Positions 6,564-13,150 of a DNA stretch of 16,116 bases are shown here, piece by piece. Source of the DNA: an uncultured Eubacteriales bacterium. GTDB lineage: Bacteria > Bacillota > Clostridia > Oscillospirales > Acutalibacteraceae. The stretch spans positions 1 through 16,116 of the forward strand of contig ONWY01000006.1 in NCBI GenBank assembly GCA_900321665.1, written 5' to 3'. Under the pieces are notes generated by a model that saw only the letters and a list, made by a program, of their open reading frames with translations, did no database searches and was not told where the DNA came from. A program made the translations under genes and the position numbers. How positions within the stretch are numbered: the stretch's first letter is position 1; the number at the start of each line of letters is the position of its first letter.

Positions 6564-6779
6564 ATGAAACTGAAACGATTGCGCGATTTGCGAGAGGATG
6601 CCGATTTAACGCAGGCACAGCTGGGTGAAAAGTTAAATTTGCCGCAGCGCACCTATGCTTATTATGAAAAGGGCGAAAGAACCATTCCGCCGGAGCTGTT
6701 GATTAAATTAGCGCTTTTTTATGATGTATCGACCGACTACCTGCTCGAATTAACAGACAACCCGCAGCGCCGCGAATAA
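6564..6779 (+). CDS. Small XRE/Cro-CI-family transcriptional regulator (71 aa)
   Basis: A single helix-turn-helix domain and nothing else: LKRLRDLREDADLTQAQLGEKL (helices 1-2), NLPQRTYAYYEKGERTIP (recognition helix with the typical Y-x-x-E-x-G turn) and ELLIKLALFYDVSTDYLLEL. This is the HTH_3 fold of lambda-CI/SinR-like repressors, which bind DNA palindromes as dimers. I choose ATG 6564, with GGTGAT (6554-6559) as Shine-Dalgarno; a GTG at 6555 in the same frame is a less likely alternative, since AGGAG is only three bases before it. It is the only complete plus-strand gene in the window and is divergent from the Fn3 paralog at 5084-6412, with two matching 19-bp palindromes between them. It probably represses that gene and itself. 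No inducer-binding or peptidase domain is present, so how it is relieved is unknown. Confidence 0.88.
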   Translation: MKLKRLRDLREDADLTQAQLGEKLNLPQRTYAYYEKGERTIPPELLIKLALFYDVSTDYLLELTDNPQRRE

Positions 6780-6785
6780 ACAGAA

Positions 6786-6823
6786 GGGCTGTTTCAACGA
6801 TTTGGTTGAAACAGCCCTCTTTT
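6786..6823 (+). terminator. Terminator of the XRE gene, possibly bidirectional
   Basis: A 13-bp perfect stem (GGGCTGTTTCAAC 6786-6798 with GTTGAAACAGCCC 6805-6817), a 6-nt loop, then TCTTTTTT on the plus strand. It starts seven bases after the XRE stop and sits in the convergent gap with the gene ending at 6829. The minus-strand exit (TTCTGTTTATT) is a weaker T-run but could serve that gene. Confidence 0.9.
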
Positions 6824-6828
6824 TTACA

Positions 6829-8055
6829 TTATTTTACCACAGCATTTCTCACACTGCTCCAGCCGGAGTAAATGTAGACCTTTTCTCCGTTAAAGGTAGT
6901 CGCCTTATAGGAGCGGATTTTCACATAGCAGCGCTTGCCGCTTGCGAGAGAAGTGAGCTTTTTGCTTACGCTTACCGCGCCCTTTACATTGGCGGTTTTC
7001 GCATCTTTAAACGCGCTGTTATATGCATATTGGATTTGGTAACCGGAAACCGCATTGACCTTGCCCCACTTTATGCTCAGTGCCTTCTTTGCGGCAGTCA
7101 GCTTTGCGATTTGCGGCTTACCGGGGTTGATAGTGTAGTAGTAGGTTTTTGAGCCGCTGTAATTACCTTTAAAAATCACCTTCAGCTCATACTTGCCGAT
7201 GGCTTTCGACCCGCTCGAGTAGGAAAGCATGTAATCCTGCTTTTCTTTTAACACCTTACCCTTGGTGTCTTTCACCGTCACAGTCGGCTTTTGTACCTTT
7301 CCGTTATAGTAAAACGCGGTTTTATTTAAAGCAATGGAATAAACAGCGGGAATCACGGTGCCGCCTGTTGTTTGCAATGCGCACCAAATGCAAACCTTGC
7401 GCTTGGCGCTGCCGGAAACACCCATTTTGGCAGGGGTTGTGTGGTATTCATACGCGTGGTGCGCGCACATTGCCGTAAACCCGAAGCCGTAAAGTCCGGT
7501 TTCCAATCTGCCGTTGCGGTACGCATAATTGTCCGCATTAATCAGTGCAAGATTCGCAATCAGATTACAAGAGCGATTTACCTGCTCGGGTGTTTCGGCG
7601 GAATTGCCGCCGGTTTTGGTAAAAGCGGCATTCTTGCCGTTAAAGCTCGGGATACTGACTTGCGCCGTTGCCTGCAGGGTTTCCCCGGTGCGGTCGATGT
7701 AATCATAATCGAAGGTGCACTTGCCGTTATAAACAGCAGGCAGGGTGATGTAAAAGAGCACATTTGCATTTGCATACTCAATCAAGGACTTGATGCAAAT
7801 GGTATTCTCACCCGGGTCGTAAAAATACTCGGGCTTGATGGTTGTACCGTTTTTGTCAAAGGTTTCCTCCTTGAAATAATAATAGTCCTCATCTATCAGC
7901 TTGCCCGATTTTTTCAGGAAACCGACAAAGGAATTGATATTCCTCTGAGCGTAAGATTCATCCACCTTATTGGCGGCAGCTGCACCCTGAAGCCCGCAGC
8001 AAATGATAGTGGCAAACAATGCCGAAACAAGTAAAATGCTAATAATTTTTTTCAT
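6829..8055 (-). CDS. Secreted protein with Cys/His motif, MBG-like Ig domain and Fn3 domain (408 aa)
   Basis: Signal peptide MKKIISILLVSALFATIICCGLQGAAAA, likely cleaved after the AAAA run. Residues 30-190 are a region I do not recognise (YAQRNINSFVGFLKKSGKLID...). At 197-225 there is CAHHAYEYHTTP...VCIWC, which resembles the C-x-H...CxxC linker seen beside Ig-like repeats in clostridial surface proteins and may bind metal. Residues 238-310 read as an MBG/Ig-like fold (NGKVQKPTVTVKDTKGK, then GKYELKVIFKGNYSG...YTINP). Residues 315-408 are an Fn3 domain (GYQIQYAYNSAFKDAK...CYVKIRSYK...SGWS). No catalytic motif or anchor is visible. Start ATG 8055 has AGGGGTGA upstream, and its own promoter lies at 8110-8138. 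It shares the C-terminal 'GW/AWS...VK' ending with its neighbours. Role inferred only as an exported binding or adhesion-type protein. Confidence 0.87.
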   Translation of the reverse strand: MKKIISILLVSALFATIICCGLQGAAAANKVDESYAQRNINSFVGFLKKSGKLIDEDYYYFKEETFDKNGTTIKPEYFYDPGENTICIKSLIEYANANVLFYITLPAVYNGKCTFDYDYIDRTGETLQATAQVSIPSFNGKNAAFTKTGGNSAETPEQVNRSCNLIANLALINADNYAYRNGRLETGLYGFGFTAMCAHHAYEYHTTPAKMGVSGSAKRKVCIWCALQTTGGTVIPAVYSIALNKTAFYYNGKVQKPTVTVKDTKGKVLKEKQDYMLSYSSGSKAIGKYELKVIFKGNYSGSKTYYYTINPGKPQIAKLTAAKKALSIKWGKVNAVSGYQIQYAYNSAFKDAKTANVKGAVSVSKKLTSLASGKRCYVKIRSYKATTFNGEKVYIYSGWSSVRNAVVK

Positions 8056-8109
8056 ATTGTTTCACCCCTTTTTGATGAAAGGATGTATTGCCTGTGTCTC
8101 TCCTCTTTT

Positions 8110-8138
8110 AGTATAAACTTAAAACCATAAAAACACAA
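8110..8138 (-). promoter_or_regulatory. Promoter of the MBG/Fn3 protein gene
   Basis: On the minus strand TTGTGT (8138-8133), 17 bases, TATACT (8115-8110). Predicted start is near 8103, with a leader of about 48 nt to ATG 8055. Confidence 0.65.
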
Positions 8139-8191
8139 TATTTTATCCTATTTTCTACCTTTAGTATAGAAAAAAGCTGCTTTTTTTATGC

Positions 8192-8223
8192 AAAAAGACT
8201 GTTAGTTGCCTAACAGTCTTTTT
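8192..8223 (-). terminator. Terminator after the second Fn3 paralog (symmetrical)
   Basis: A 14-bp perfect stem (AAAAAGACTGTTAG 8192-8205 with CTAACAGTCTTTTT 8210-8223) and a TTGC loop. The A and T runs are symmetrical, so it can stop transcription from either side. It lies 22 bases after the stop at 8246 and upstream of the promoter at 8110-8138. Confidence 0.88.
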
Positions 8224-8245
8224 CATTAAGATTTTTACATAAAGA

Positions 8246-9571
8246 TTATTTTACATAGGTGCTGACATATAACGACCAGGCGCCGTAATAGGTTTTGCCG
8301 CCGAATCTTGTGTATGCTCTGACCTTTGCAAAGCACATTCTGTTTGCCGAGAATTTGGTGGTGCAGGATTGCAAGGCCTTGCTGCCGGCTGTCACCTTCA
8401 CCGTTTTTTCGATGTTTTTAAACGAGCGGTCATTGCTCAAGCAAACCTCGTAGCCGGTGCAGGTGCCTTTATTTTTTGCCCACTGCACGGTGAGCTGACC
8501 GCTTTTGTCGGAAGAAGCCTTCTTCACCTGTGCTTTTTCGGGTGTGCACGCGGAGTTGAGCACCTCGCTCCATGCGCTGTAATACTTCTTGCCGTTTTCA
8601 ATCACATAGCTTCTGACACGGAATTTGTACTTTCCGCCGGGTGTTAAGCCCTTAAAGGAGCAGGTGAGAGAAGTGCCGGACTTTGTCTGGTCCCACTTGG
8701 TGCCGCCGTCGGAGCACTGCACCTGGTAACCGTCAACCCCTTTGAGAGCTTTGTAGGAAACGGTTTGCCTGTCGGTCTTGCGGGTGATGACTTTAAAGTC
8801 TGCCGGTGTTTTGATAAAGGGCTTTACTTGCACATTGATGCTGTAAATACCGCCGCACTCGCATGCATTCTCGGCATTATTTAAGGCACGCAGGTTCAGC
8901 GAATAGGTGCCCTTGGGCAGGTTGAGCACAATGGTATCGGTTGCAGGCTCTGCCGCAGTACCTGCTTTGTATTTGGCAGTTGCCGAATACACCGTGCCGT
9001 CAGCTGCCTTCACATTGATTGCTACAGGCATATTGTGGGTAACGGTATAAATCAAGCGATACGGCTTTTTGACAATAATTCTGTGGGATTTCGGTGTACT
9101 CCACTCGTCAAAAAGATAATTGGCGGTCTTGTTAGCGCTCAACAGGTAGCCGGAAATTTTCTCGGTATAGGGCTTGTACTCTGCCTTTACTTTGTATTCG
9201 GTCTGTGCGCCGTATACCTCGAGGGTATAATTGCCCTGCTGCAAATACATGGTTGATGCGCGCTGGCAGGTCCAATTATCCTTGAAATCAGTGCCGGTGA
9301 AGGTGATAGCGGTTTTTTCATCGCCGGTATCCTCATTTTTAAGGGTGATTAAGCGAACATTTTTATCCGCCAAAAAGGTGAAGGTCACCGCACCTCTTTG
9401 CTCTAAGGTAAAAGCATAAGTATTGTAATGATTATCCTTTGTTGTCTGCCCGCTGATAACGGTGCCATCCAGCGGCAATGCCTCCGGCTCTGCTGCAACG
9501 GCAGCAAAGGAACAGGAGAGAATGCTCACAAGGCTGACAAGTATCAAGGCAATGCTGATAACTTTTTTCAT
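8246..9571 (-). CDS. Secreted fibronectin type III protein, paralog 2 (441 aa)
   Basis: The start is ATG 9571, not the upstream frame-mate at 9634, because the promoter -35 lies at 9629-9634 and the signal peptide begins at MKKVISIALILVSLVSILSCSFAAVAA; AAAGGA precedes it. Layout equals paralog 1: two beta-rich modules (about 28-130 and 135-245, the second with SHRIIVKKPYRLIYTV matching SRIIVKKDYRLSFTL of paralog 1), Fn3 domain 1 (about 247-340) and Fn3 domain 2 (about 345-441, ending YYGAWSLYVSTYVK). By eye 68 of 78 residues of Fn3 domain 1 are identical to paralog 1, while the rest is much less conserved. A cysteine pair CEC occurs near residue 237. No anchor or catalytic site is visible; it is presumably exported and released or wall-associated. 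Own promoter and terminator. Function unknown. Confidence 0.88.
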   Translation of the reverse strand: MKKVISIALILVSLVSILSCSFAAVAAEPEALPLDGTVISGQTTKDNHYNTYAFTLEQRGAVTFTFLADKNVRLITLKNEDTGDEKTAITFTGTDFKDNWTCQRASTMYLQQGNYTLEVYGAQTEYKVKAEYKPYTEKISGYLLSANKTANYLFDEWSTPKSHRIIVKKPYRLIYTVTHNMPVAINVKAADGTVYSATAKYKAGTAAEPATDTIVLNLPKGTYSLNLRALNNAENACECGGIYSINVQVKPFIKTPADFKVITRKTDRQTVSYKALKGVDGYQVQCSDGGTKWDQTKSGTSLTCSFKGLTPGGKYKFRVRSYVIENGKKYYSAWSEVLNSACTPEKAQVKKASSDKSGQLTVQWAKNKGTCTGYEVCLSNDRSFKNIEKTVKVTAGSKALQSCTTKFSANRMCFAKVRAYTRFGGKTYYGAWSLYVSTYVK

Positions 9572-9605
9572 CTTCTTTTCCTTTCTGATTAAAATGAGTG
9601 TTTCT

Positions 9606-9634
9606 ATTGTATCAGTGAATAAATAAATAGTCAA
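9606..9634 (-). promoter_or_regulatory. Consensus promoter of Fn3 paralog 2
   Basis: On the minus strand TTGACT (9634-9629), 17 bases, TACAAT (9611-9606). Predicted start is near 9599, about 28 nt before ATG 9571. No palindrome like O1/O2 is present, so the two paralogs appear to be regulated differently. Confidence 0.78.
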
Positions 9635-9643
9635 TTAGCGGTT

Positions 9644-9668
9644 TTGCCGAAAATCCGGCAACTTTTTT
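9644..9668 (+). terminator. Short hairpin with T-run on the plus strand
   Basis: Stem TTGCCG/CGGCAA (9644-9649, 9656-9661), then CTTTTTT on the plus strand. Its orientation fits a plus-strand terminator although no plus-strand gene precedes it. On the minus strand it follows the lipoprotein stop by 12 bases but lacks a T-run, so it would be a weak end for that gene. Confidence 0.35.
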
Positions 9669-9673
9669 GATAC

Positions 9674-10192
9674 TTAAACCATTACTTTATTCTCAACATC
9701 CATATAAAAAGGCTCGCTCCAATTGCTGAAAACGGTCTCTCCCTCGCTTTGCATGAAGCTCCTGATGCGCACCATATCAATATTAAAACCGGATGCATAG
9801 GTCAGGCTGACCTTGTGCTCGCTTACAGAACCTCCCTCAAGGGTTTCGGTATTATCCTCCCACTGCTCCTGCAGCTGCCTGTCGGCATCGGCGCGCGTGC
9901 CGTATTGTAACTCATAGCCGTCTGCACCCTCTACAGCCGTCCATTCCACAACAGTCCACGATGCCTGTTGCGCATTGTCAATAAAAATACGATAGCTGTT
10001 GATGGCGGGCACCGCAGGTGTCGCAGGTGCCGCGGCTTTTGCGGTCTGCCGCGTGGTTGCTTCAGTCGTTGCGCGAGTGGTTGCTTTTGCCGCGGTTGTG
10101 GCGGTAGTCGACTCCGCCGGCTTCTTTGCGCTGCAGCCGGCAAACGCAAGCAGCAACGCCGCCGCAAGAGCAATACATACAATTTTTTTCAT
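9674..10192 (-). CDS. Fn3-like lipoprotein (172 aa)
   Basis: The N-terminus MKKIVCIALAAALLLAFAGC carries a clear lipobox (LAFAGC, lipidated Cys 20), so the product should be anchored on the outer face of the membrane. Residues about 25-62 form a low-complexity Thr/Ala/Pro linker (ATTR/TTEATTR repeats), a usual spacer through the wall. The rest is one Fn3-like beta domain (SWTVVEWTAVEGADGYELQYGTR...MVRIRSF...FSNWSEPFYMDVEN). GYELQY and the final NWS echo the Fn3 domains of the three neighbouring secreted proteins. Start ATG 10192 has AAGGGAG upstream. The pnp terminator ends only 22 bases before this start, leaving no room for a promoter, so expression may need read-through from pnp or a promoter inside pnp. 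Function unknown. Confidence 0.88.
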   Translation of the reverse strand: MKKIVCIALAAALLLAFAGCSAKKPAESTTATTAAKATTRATTEATTRQTAKAAAPATPAVPAINSYRIFIDNAQQASWTVVEWTAVEGADGYELQYGTRADADRQLQEQWEDNTETLEGGSVSEHKVSLTYASGFNIDMVRIRSFMQSEGETVFSNWSEPFYMDVENKVMV

Positions 10193-10213
10193 TCTGTTAT
10201 TCTCCCTTAAAAT

Positions 10214-10250
10214 AAAAGGGCTTTTTGCGCCTTGCGCAGAAAGCCCTTTT
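10214..10250 (-). terminator. Terminator of pnp
   Basis: An 11-bp outer stem (AAAAGGGCTTT 10214-10224 with AAAGCCCTTTT 10240-10250) and an inner GCGC/GCGC stem with a 3-nt loop; on the minus strand TTTTATTTT follows. It lies 20 bases after the pnp stop and ends just before the Shine-Dalgarno of the lipoprotein gene. Confidence 0.85.
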
Positions 10251-10270
10251 ATGACAATATCAAAAATTTC

Positions 10271-12469
10271 TTATTTTCTCGGTCTTCTGCCACCGCGCGG
10301 TCTTCTGCCGCCTCTGGGCTTCTCCTCGCTCAAATCATTTTCCGGTGTTAATCCTTCAATCTCAATCAGCGCTTCTCTTCTGGAGAGGTTAAGCCTGCCC
10401 TGGTCATCAATCTCGAGCACCTTTACCATGATTTGGTCGCCGACCTGCACAACATCCTCCACCTTCTCGGTTCTCTTGACATCGAGGTGACTGATGTGCA
10501 CCAAGCCCTCTTTACCGGGTGCGATTTCCACAAATGCGCCGAAGCTCATCAATCTGGTGACCACACCGTTGTAGATGGTACCGGGAACCGGGTCATTGGC
10601 AATGGTATCAATGCAAGCGATAGCGCCTTGGCACTTGTCGGTATCCAGACCGGCAACAAATACGCTGCCATCCTCTTCAATGCTGATTTCCACATCAAAG
10701 TCAGCCTGAATCTTTTGAATGACCTTGCCCTGCTTGCCGATGACATCGCCAATCTTCTCGGGATTAATCTTAATGGTAAACATCTTCGGAGCATATTTGG
10801 AAAGCTCTTTTCTCGGCTCCGGAATAGTTTTGAGAAGCACGTTGTCGATAATCTCATATCTGGCAAGTCTGGTTTTCTCAAGCGCTTCCTTGATGATAGC
10901 CGGAGTCAAGCCGTGCACCTTCAAGTCCATCTGAATAGCGGTAATACCCTTGTGGGTACCGGCAACCTTAAAGTCCATATCGCCGAAGAAATCCTCTAAG
11001 CCCTGGATATCCACCATGGTCATAAAGCGGTCGCCCTCGGTAATCAAGCCGCAGGAGATACCGGCAACCGGTGCCTTAATCGGCACACCTGCCGCCATCA
11101 GTGCCAAAGTAGAAGCACAAATGGAGCCCTGCGAGGTAGAACCGTTGGAGGAAACAACCTCGGAAACCAAGCGCATGGTATACGGGAATTCCTCCACCGA
11201 AGGAATCACCGGCAAAAGCGCTTTTTCCGCTAATGCACCGTGGCCGATTTCTCTTCTTCCCGGGCCTCTGGAGGGTCTGGTTTCGCCAACAGAGTAAGAG
11301 GGGAAATTGTAGTGGTGAATGTATCTCTTTTTATCTTCATTGTCGATACCGTCAAGATTTTGTGCGGCATCCACGCTGCCTAAGGTCGCTACGGTCAGCA
11401 CCTGGGTTTGCCCTCTGGTGAACAAGCCGGAGCCGTGAACTCTCGAGAGCACATCAACCTCTGCCGCAAGCGGGCGGATTTGGTTGATATTTCTGCCGTC
11501 AACACGCTTGCCCTCATCGAGCAACCAACGGCGCACGATAAACTTCTGCAGCTTGTACAGGCAATCCTCTAATTTTTCCTCCTGCTCGGGGTAAATTTCA
11601 TCAAACTTCTCGTGAACCGCTTCATAAATCGGCTTCAGCGCTTCATCGCGCACTCTCTTATCATCGGTATCGAGTGCCTTTTTTACATCCTCAATGCAGA
11701 AGGCTTTGACTGCTTCGTACATCTCCGGGTCGGGGTCGTTGGACTCGAAAGCAAATTTTTCTCTGCCGATTTCCGCCTGAATACCCTTGATAAATTCCAC
11801 AATCTTTTGGTTTGCCTCGTGGCCCTTCATGATGCCGTCGTAAACATCCTCATCAGCCACTTCATTGGCACCCGCTTCAATCATTGCTACTAGAGAATCG
11901 GTAGAAGCAACGGTAACTTTCATTTCGCTCTTTTCGCTCTGCTCGGCGGTGGGATTAATCACAATCTCGCCCTCTACAAGGCCGACCTCTACGCCGGAGA
12001 TGGGTCCATCCCACGGAATGTCGGAAATGGAGATAGCGATGGAAACACCAATCATAGCGGTGATAACGGGGCTGCAATCCGGGTCAACGGACATCACGGT
12101 TGCGACCACGCCGACATCGTTTCTCATATCCTTCGGGAAGAGCGGTCTGATAGGTCTGTCAATCACGCGGGAAGCCAGGATGGCTTTATCGCTCGGCTTG
12201 CCCTCTCTTCTGCCGAAGGAGCCGGGGATTTTGCCCACGGAGTAAAGCTTTTCTTCAAAATCCACACTCAGCGGGAAGAAATCCACACCCTCTCTGGGCT
12301 TTGCGGAAGCGGTTGCGTTACAGAGCACCTCTGTTTCGCCATAGCGAATTAAGCAGGAGCCGCCTGCAAGCTGTGCCATCTTACCGGTTTCGACCACGAG
12401 AGGTCTGCCGGCAAGCTCGGTTTCAAATTTTCTGAAATTGGTAAATTTCATTTCTTCAAACATTGCCAT
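10271..12469 (-). CDS. pnp: Polyribonucleotide nucleotidyltransferase (PNPase)
   Basis: The start is ATG 12469 (MAMFEEMKF), giving 732 residues; AAGGTG lies seven bases upstream, and the 19 extra codons to 12526 are hairpin leader, not protein. The enzyme is a phosphate-dependent 3'-5' exoribonuclease of the RNA degradosome. Layout is standard: first RNase PH-like core (GSCLIRYGETEVLCNA, FGRREGKPSDKAILASRVIDRPIRPLFP), the linking all-alpha region, second RNase PH core (KRVDGRNINQIRPL, RGQTQVLTVATLGS, NGSTSQGSICASTLALM, and catalytic FGDMDFKVAG with its two aspartates), then a KH domain with GKQG in the GxxG loop and an S1 domain (IYNGVVTRLMSFGAFVEIAPGKEGLVHISHL). The C-terminus is a short Arg/Gly tail (PRGGRRPRGGRRPRK). 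It follows rpsO, the usual order in many bacteria, and is separated from it by a terminator and a long leader hairpin. Confidence 0.98.
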   Translation of the reverse strand: MAMFEEMKFTNFRKFETELAGRPLVVETGKMAQLAGGSCLIRYGETEVLCNATASAKPREGVDFFPLSVDFEEKLYSVGKIPGSFGRREGKPSDKAILASRVIDRPIRPLFPKDMRNDVGVVATVMSVDPDCSPVITAMIGVSIAISISDIPWDGPISGVEVGLVEGEIVINPTAEQSEKSEMKVTVASTDSLVAMIEAGANEVADEDVYDGIMKGHEANQKIVEFIKGIQAEIGREKFAFESNDPDPEMYEAVKAFCIEDVKKALDTDDKRVRDEALKPIYEAVHEKFDEIYPEQEEKLEDCLYKLQKFIVRRWLLDEGKRVDGRNINQIRPLAAEVDVLSRVHGSGLFTRGQTQVLTVATLGSVDAAQNLDGIDNEDKKRYIHHYNFPSYSVGETRPSRGPGRREIGHGALAEKALLPVIPSVEEFPYTMRLVSEVVSSNGSTSQGSICASTLALMAAGVPIKAPVAGISCGLITEGDRFMTMVDIQGLEDFFGDMDFKVAGTHKGITAIQMDLKVHGLTPAIIKEALEKTRLARYEIIDNVLLKTIPEPRKELSKYAPKMFTIKINPEKIGDVIGKQGKVIQKIQADFDVEISIEEDGSVFVAGLDTDKCQGAIACIDTIANDPVPGTIYNGVVTRLMSFGAFVEIAPGKEGLVHISHLDVKRTEKVEDVVQVGDQIMVKVLEIDDQGRLNLSRREALIEIEGLTPENDLSEEKPRGGRRPRGGRRPRK

Positions 12470-12482
12470 GTTTTTGCACCTT

Positions 12483-12555
12483 AGAGCTGTTGTTAGCAAC
12501 AAATTATATGTTTGCGCCGCAAGCACATAATTTGCGGCTAACGGGCAGCAGCTCT
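12483..12555 (-). promoter_or_regulatory. Long imperfect hairpin in the pnp leader
   Basis: Nested complementary arms in a 73-nt span that ends 13 nt before the pnp start: AGAGCTG/CAGCTCT (12483-12489, 12549-12555), GTTAGC/GCTAAC (12492-12497, 12537-12542), CAAATTAT/ATAATTTG (12500-12507, 12527-12534) and TTGC/GCAA around a GCC loop (12512-12522). There is no T-run, so it is not a terminator. Its position recalls the RNase III-processed leader stem of Escherichia coli pnp through which PNPase limits its own synthesis. Confidence 0.75.
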
Positions 12556-12624
12556 AATGTTTCCTTTCCTTTGTTTTTTTGCGCAGTGAGCGCAATTTTT
12601 ATTATAATTATTAAAAATAAAGCC
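12556..12624 (-). promoter_or_regulatory. Possible weak pnp promoter region
   Basis: Between the rpsO terminator and the pnp leader hairpin the minus strand has TATAAT (12606-12601) with only a poor -35 (ATTTTG at 17 bases), followed by a small TTGCGC/GCGCAA hairpin (12579-12595). A separate pnp promoter is possible, but rpsO read-through is equally likely. Confidence 0.35.
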
Positions 12625-12658
12625 AAAATGCAGACGAAACCAAACAGTTTCGTCTGCA
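12625..12658 (-). terminator. Terminator of rpsO
   Basis: A 12-bp perfect stem (TGCAGACGAAAC 12629-12640 with GTTTCGTCTGCA 12647-12658) and a 6-nt loop; on the minus strand TTTTGGCTTTATTTTT follows. It starts 10 bases after the rpsO stop. Read-through into pnp would be needed if pnp lacks its own promoter. Confidence 0.88.
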
Positions 12659-12668
12659 AAATGTGCTC

Positions 12669-12932
12669 TTATTTACGAAGACCTAATCTCTTAACAAGTG
12701 TACGATATCTCTCGATATCCACCTTCTTGAGGTATGCCAAAAGATTTCTTCTGCGACCGACCATTTTCAAAAGACCACGGCGAGAATGATTATCCTTCTT
12801 GTAAATCTTTAAATGCTCGGTAAGATCATTGATTCTCTTAGTCAGTACAGCGATTTGTACCTCGGGAGAACCGGTATCGCCCTCATGCACTGCATACTCG
12901 GCGATGATAGCATTCTTTTCTTCCTTTGTCAT
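12669..12932 (-). CDS. rpsO: 30S ribosomal protein S15
   Basis: 87 residues, the normal length for S15. It shows the full family signature: EYAVHEGDTGSPEVQIAVLT (12-31), INDLTEHLKIYKKDNHSRRG (34-53) with the HxxDxHSRRG-type rRNA contact, and LLKMVGRRRNLLAYLKKVD then YRTLVKRLGLRK. S15 binds the central domain of 16S rRNA early in 30S assembly. Start ATG 12932 has AAGGAG nine bases upstream. A strong promoter at 13036-13064 gives a leader of nearly 100 nt, long enough for the S15-dependent autoregulation known in several bacteria, with a CCCC-TTT-GGGG hairpin near 12991-13001. Followed by a terminator and pnp. Confidence 0.98.
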   Translation of the reverse strand: MTKEEKNAIIAEYAVHEGDTGSPEVQIAVLTKRINDLTEHLKIYKKDNHSRRGLLKMVGRRRNLLAYLKKVDIERYRTLVKRLGLRK

Positions 12933-13035
12933 GAAGATTCACTCCTTTTTTCTTTATTCTCCTATCTCTCAGCTTAAAGCAACAGTGACTCCCCTTTGGG
13001 GCATACGCAATAAACCGAAAAACGGCAGTATTTGA

Positions 13036-13064
13036 ATTATAGCACAAAGCTTTTTATTTGTAAA
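13036..13064 (-). promoter_or_regulatory. Strong rpsO promoter with extended -10
   Basis: On the minus strand TTTACA (13064-13059), 17 bases ending in TGC, then TATAAT (13041-13036). The TGC before the -10 makes it an extended -10 promoter, as expected for a ribosomal protein gene. Predicted start is near 13029. Confidence 0.82.
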
Positions 13065-13116
13065 GGTTTATTTATTAATGTTATATATTTAATCTGTATT
13101 GCGGTAACCGCGCACA

Positions 13117-13147
13117 ACTAAAAACTAAATACTAAACACTAACAACT
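13117..13147. repeat. 7-bp tandem repeat ACTAAAN
   Basis: ACTAAAA, ACTAAAT, ACTAAAC, ACTAACA, ACT: 4.4 units of a heptamer directly before the larger tandem repeat. Short enough to be prone to slippage; no function is evident. Confidence 0.7.
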
Positions 13148-13150
13148 GTT

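Noticed and set aside
12470..12526. 19-residue N-terminal extension of PNPase
   Set aside because: The extra codons fall in the leader hairpin; MAMFEEMKF at 12469 has a proper Shine-Dalgarno and is a normal PNPase start.
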